NCBI GenBank assembly: GCA_011046405.1
Contig: DSAR01000325.1
Coordinates: forward strand, 1-16,930
Direction: 5' to 3'
Source of the DNA: Chloroflexota bacterium
Lineage (GTDB): Bacteria; Chloroflexota; Anaerolineae; B4-G1
Length of the DNA: 16,930 nt
Each line of letters begins with the position of its first letter. The stretch's first letter is position 1. The notes under the pieces are model-generated. The model made no database searches, was not told the origin of the DNA, and saw only the letters and a program-made list of their open reading frames with translations. The position numbers were made by a program, and so were the translations under genes. Below are positions 14,723 to 16,930 of the stretch, piece after piece.

Positions 14723-15245
14723 AAAAGTTCGCTTGCGCCCAATCGAACGGGACGATCTGCCCCGGTTCGTGGCCTGGTTCAGCGATCCCGACGTGCGGCG
14801 GCATTTGACGATCTACAAGCCGTTCTCCCTGGCCCAGGAGGAACGCTGGTTTGAGAAGATGCTGGAATCGCTGGAGCGTCAGGAGCAGGTGTCGATGGCC
14901 ATCGAAACGACCGAGGGTGTCCACATCGGCAACGTTGGTATGCACGCCATCAATTGGAAAGACCGCCATGCCGAATTGGGCATCGTCATCGGCGACAAAG
15001 ATTATTGGGGGCAGGGATATGGGGCCGATGCCATCCGGACCATGTTAGGCCTGGCCTTTGGCGAGATGAATTTGCACCGGGTCTTCCTGCGTGTCGACGT
15101 GGACAATGTCCGCGGAGTCCGGTGTTACGAAAAGGCGGGGTTCCAGTTGGAGGGCACATTGCGTCAGGTTGTTTTTCGAGAGGGAAATTATCACGATCAA
15201 CACGTTATGAGTGTTTTAGAAGCGGAGTTTGCAATTGATGAATGA
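14709..15245 (+). CDS. RimJ/RimL-type GNAT N-acetyltransferase
   Basis: 178 residues with the classical RimJ/RimL (Acetyltransf_3) layout: VRLRPIERDDLPRFVAWFSD at the start, ELGIVIGDKDYWGQGYG containing the acetyl-CoA-binding Q-G-x-G turn (about 101-105), and a C-terminal VDVDNVRGVRCYEKAGF segment. Such enzymes acetylate N-termini of ribosomal proteins, amino groups of small molecules or antibiotics; the substrate here is unknown. GTG 14709 is preferred because GGGA lies 7 nt upstream; an in-frame GTG at 14703 is possible but too close to that site. It overlaps the phosphatase gene at the start and the PRPP synthetase gene by 8 nt at the end, implying translational coupling. Confidence 0.88.
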   Translation: MIYGKKVRLRPIERDDLPRFVAWFSDPDVRRHLTIYKPFSLAQEERWFEKMLESLERQEQVSMAIETTEGVHIGNVGMHAINWKDRHAELGIVIGDKDYWGQGYGADAIRTMLGLAFGEMNLHRVFLRVDVDNVRGVRCYEKAGFQLEGTLRQVVFREGNYHDQHVMSVLEAEFAIDE

Positions 15246-16221
15246 TAACGATAATGAGTATGGAAGCGCGCACGGTTCGATCAAGTTGTTTAGCGGCACC
15301 GGATGTCCTGAACTGGCCGAAGAGATCAGCGAATACCTGCGCGTCCCGTTAACGGGGCGCGACGTGGTCCAGTTCCCCAACGAGAATATCTTCGTCAAAT
15401 TACACGAGAGCATCCGGGGGCAGGACGTCTTTTTGATCCAGACGACCTCCTCACCGGTCAACTATAACATCATGGAGATGCTGATTTTCCTCGACGCGCT
15501 GAAACGGGCCTCGCCAGACCGCATCACGGTCGTGGTGCCCTACCTGGCTTACGCCCGTTCCGATAAGAAAGACCAACCCCGTGTACCCATCACGGCGCGA
15601 TTGGTCGCCGACGTGATCAGTGTCGCCGGGGCCGATCGTTACGTGACGTTGGACCTGCACGCCGACCAGATCCAGGGGTTTTTCAGTATCCCGGGGGATT
15701 CCCTGACCGCCTTTTCGATATTGTCTGACTATTTCCGCGAAAAACGGCTTGAGGACGCGGTCCTCGTCGCGGCCGACCTGGGCTTCGCCAAGAAGGCGCG
15801 CGATATGGCGACCGAGTTGGACCTGCCGTTGGCCCTGGTGGAAAAGCGACGAATCTCGTCGAGCACCGAGGCGCTGACGTTGGTGGGCGAGGTGGAGGGA
15901 CACGACGTCATCGTGGTGGACGACGAGGTGGATACTGGCGGATCGATGGTCAACGCCGTCAACATCGTCCGGGAGCGTGGCGCTCGCAACGTTTATCTTT
16001 GCTTCGCTCACGCCGTGCTCACCCCGCCTGCCATCGAGCGCCTGAGAGAGGCCGACGTGAAGGAGATCGTCACCACAAACTCGGTACCCATCCCGGAGGA
16101 GAAGCGCTTGGACAATATGACGATTCTTTCGGTCGCCAGCCTGCTGAGCGAGGTCATCCAGCGCGTTCACGAGGGTCGCAGCGTGGGCGAGGTGTTCCGC
16201 CATTACCAGCGGTACGAGTAA
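15238..16221 (+). CDS. prs: Ribose-phosphate pyrophosphokinase (PRPP synthetase)
   Basis: 327 residues. It makes 5-phosphoribosyl-1-diphosphate from ribose 5-phosphate and ATP for nucleotide, His and Trp synthesis. Family signatures run in order: FSGTGCPELAEEI, FPNENIFVKLHESIRGQDVF, PYLAYARSDKK (101-111), TLDLHADQIQGFF (137-149), EKRR (202-205) and the PRPP loop VVDDEVDTGGS (226-236). Several positions differ from the usual consensus: YARSDKK instead of YARQDR/K, AADLGFAKKAR where SPDxGGxxRAR is common, and an acidic DDEVDTGG loop, so it may be a divergent or paralogous form. ATG 15238 is chosen; GGAG lies 10 nt upstream, and it overlaps the acetyltransferase stop. In-frame TTG codons at 15229 and 15235 are alternatives. 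It ends 39 nt from a convergent gene. Confidence 0.92.
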   Translation: MNDNDNEYGSAHGSIKLFSGTGCPELAEEISEYLRVPLTGRDVVQFPNENIFVKLHESIRGQDVFLIQTTSSPVNYNIMEMLIFLDALKRASPDRITVVVPYLAYARSDKKDQPRVPITARLVADVISVAGADRYVTLDLHADQIQGFFSIPGDSLTAFSILSDYFREKRLEDAVLVAADLGFAKKARDMATELDLPLALVEKRRISSSTEALTLVGEVEGHDVIVVDDEVDTGGSMVNAVNIVRERGARNVYLCFAHAVLTPPAIERLREADVKEIVTTNSVPIPEEKRLDNMTILSVASLLSEVIQRVHEGRSVGEVFRHYQRYE

Positions 16222-16260
16222 AGTCGCAGCGCTATTAAATTTTGAAAAAGCGTTCGAGCC

Positions 16261-16713
16261 TCACACTTTGTCGTTCTCTCGCTTGGTCAAGTAGTGGATA
16301 CCGGGGTCGCCTTCCACGTAACCCATCTTCTGGAACAGGGCCAGCGAGGGAGCGTTTCCTATGACAATGAGCGCGGCAATGACGGGGATGCCCTGCGCGT
16401 GCAACACATCTTCAGCGGCAGCGATCAATTGGGCGCCATAACCGTTCCGGCGATGCCCGGGATCCACGGCTAACCGATTGATCCACCCTTTACGACTGTC
16501 GTGGGTGGCCATGATGGCTCCGAGCAACTGGCCCTCAACTTCTAATCCCAGTAGTGTCTGCACCCCACTGGCGAGTTGCTTCTCCAGGCTGGCGCGACTA
16601 TCTCGCCCCTGGGCCTTCAGAGAATGAAGCCCCGCTCGTTTCCACAACTCGATCAATTCGTCGTAGTCGATGATGTCCAGGCGTCGAATGCGGACATTTT
16701 GCTGTTCGGTCAT
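16261..16713 (-). CDS. GNAT family N-acetyltransferase
   Basis: 150 residues from ATG 16713; a TTG at 16749 could extend it by 12 residues but lacks a ribosome site. The acetyl-CoA motif A is clear: INRLAVDPGHRRNGYGAQLI (about 78-97) with the R-x-x-G-x-G turn at RRNGYG, followed by a GNAPSLALFQKMGYVE segment typical of the fold's last strands and helix. It resembles small stand-alone acetyltransferases of the YpeA/RimI-like type; the substrate is unknown. It converges with the PRPP synthetase gene across a 39-nt gap and is not related in sequence to the other acetyltransferase here beyond the shared fold. No good promoter was seen upstream. Confidence 0.88.
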   Translation of the reverse strand: MTEQQNVRIRRLDIIDYDELIELWKRAGLHSLKAQGRDSRASLEKQLASGVQTLLGLEVEGQLLGAIMATHDSRKGWINRLAVDPGHRRNGYGAQLIAAAEDVLHAQGIPVIAALIVIGNAPSLALFQKMGYVEGDPGIHYLTKRENDKV

Positions 16714-16798
16714 CGGTCTTCGGCGTTCCTTATAACTGGAGTTTTCCAATAGATCGTTATTAGCTTGGCCATATTAACTTCGAGTCCCACGTGCTTAA

Positions 16799-16930
16799 AA
16801 CCGCGTCAACCCGGCGATTAAAATCGCGGGCAACCGCGTGTCGCAAGCGACACGATGCCAAGTCCACCTGCGTGGACTAGAGTCGGCGTAGGCCGACTTT
16901 GCAGGTCGTAGCACGCGGTTTCAACCGCCG
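16799..16930. repeat. Intergenic array of short perfect hairpins (runs off the right edge)
   Basis: Consecutive inverted repeats with tiny loops: 16810-16830 (9-bp arms with one bulge, AA loop), 16837-16854 (7 bp, CAAG loop), 16861-16878 (7 bp, CTGC loop), 16881-16898 (7 bp, GTAG loop) and 16915-16928 (GCGGTT/AACCGC, TC loop). AACCGCGTG (16832-16840) is also perfectly complementary to CACGCGGTT (16912-16920), enclosing three of the hairpins; AACCGCGT occurs a second time at 16799-16806. The stretch from 16714 to 16798 holds nothing I can name. This looks like a dispersed palindromic intergenic element, not coding and not CRISPR. Confidence 0.7.

Noticed and set aside
16222..16260. Bidirectional terminator between prs and the convergent acetyltransferase gene
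   Set aside because: CGCT/AGCG arms around an AT-rich centre exist, but the stem is only 4 bp with a mismatch and has no clear U-tract.
16799..16930. CRISPR array at the right end
   Set aside because: Units are different inverted repeats with tiny loops, not identical direct repeats separated by unique spacers of constant length.

Overview
The window looks like a chromosomal piece of a moderately GC-rich bacterium, most likely a member of the Chloroflexota (Anaerolineae/Caldilineae-like). The taxonomic guess rests on inference from style: long GAF-rich signalling proteins without output domains that end in a common short tail, a stand-alone B12-binding mutase subunit next to MeaB, frequent GTG/TTG starts, and an intergenic array of short hairpins. 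No rRNA or other taxonomic marker is present.

Left two thirds (1-11591, all on the minus strand): one tightly packed signalling operon, read right to left. It begins at a strong sigma-70-type promoter (11673-11701) and encodes, in order: two single-domain response regulators (11205-11591, 10785-11195); a membrane hybrid-input histidine kinase (dCache-HAMP-GAF-HisKA-HATPase, 8240-10774); a soluble protein fusing a LacI-like sugar-binding fold without its DNA-binding domain to three GAF-type domains (5254-8250); a six-helix membrane protein with GAF domains (3461-5221); a two-helix HAMP-GAF membrane protein (1616-3403); and a large multi-helix plus dCache receptor that runs off the left edge (1-1619). 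Gaps are 9 to 57 nt or the genes overlap. Only one complete kinase is visible and no DNA-binding regulator is present, so the cluster looks like a multi-input sensory hub whose outputs are two free receiver proteins. The three GAF proteins without kinases share a C-terminal tail of about 45 residues.

Divergent control region (11592-12155): the minus promoter with a PhoB/OmpR-style direct repeat upstream, a pair of interleaved inverted repeats in the middle, and a plus-strand promoter followed by two adjacent perfect 12-bp palindromes and a roughly 250-nt leader rich in hairpins.

Right third (12156-16221, plus strand): a B12-binding subunit of an acyl-CoA mutase and the MeaB chaperone GTPase, one base apart; a broken D12-class adenine DNA methyltransferase (13518-14032) with an internal stop, a frameshift and a missing C-terminus; then three overlapping genes for a histidine phosphatase, a RimJ/RimL-type acetyltransferase and ribose-phosphate pyrophosphokinase. 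A convergent acetyltransferase gene (16261-16713, minus) follows, and the window ends in an intergenic repeat made of consecutive perfect hairpins (16799-16930). The catalytic large subunit of the mutase is not in the window.
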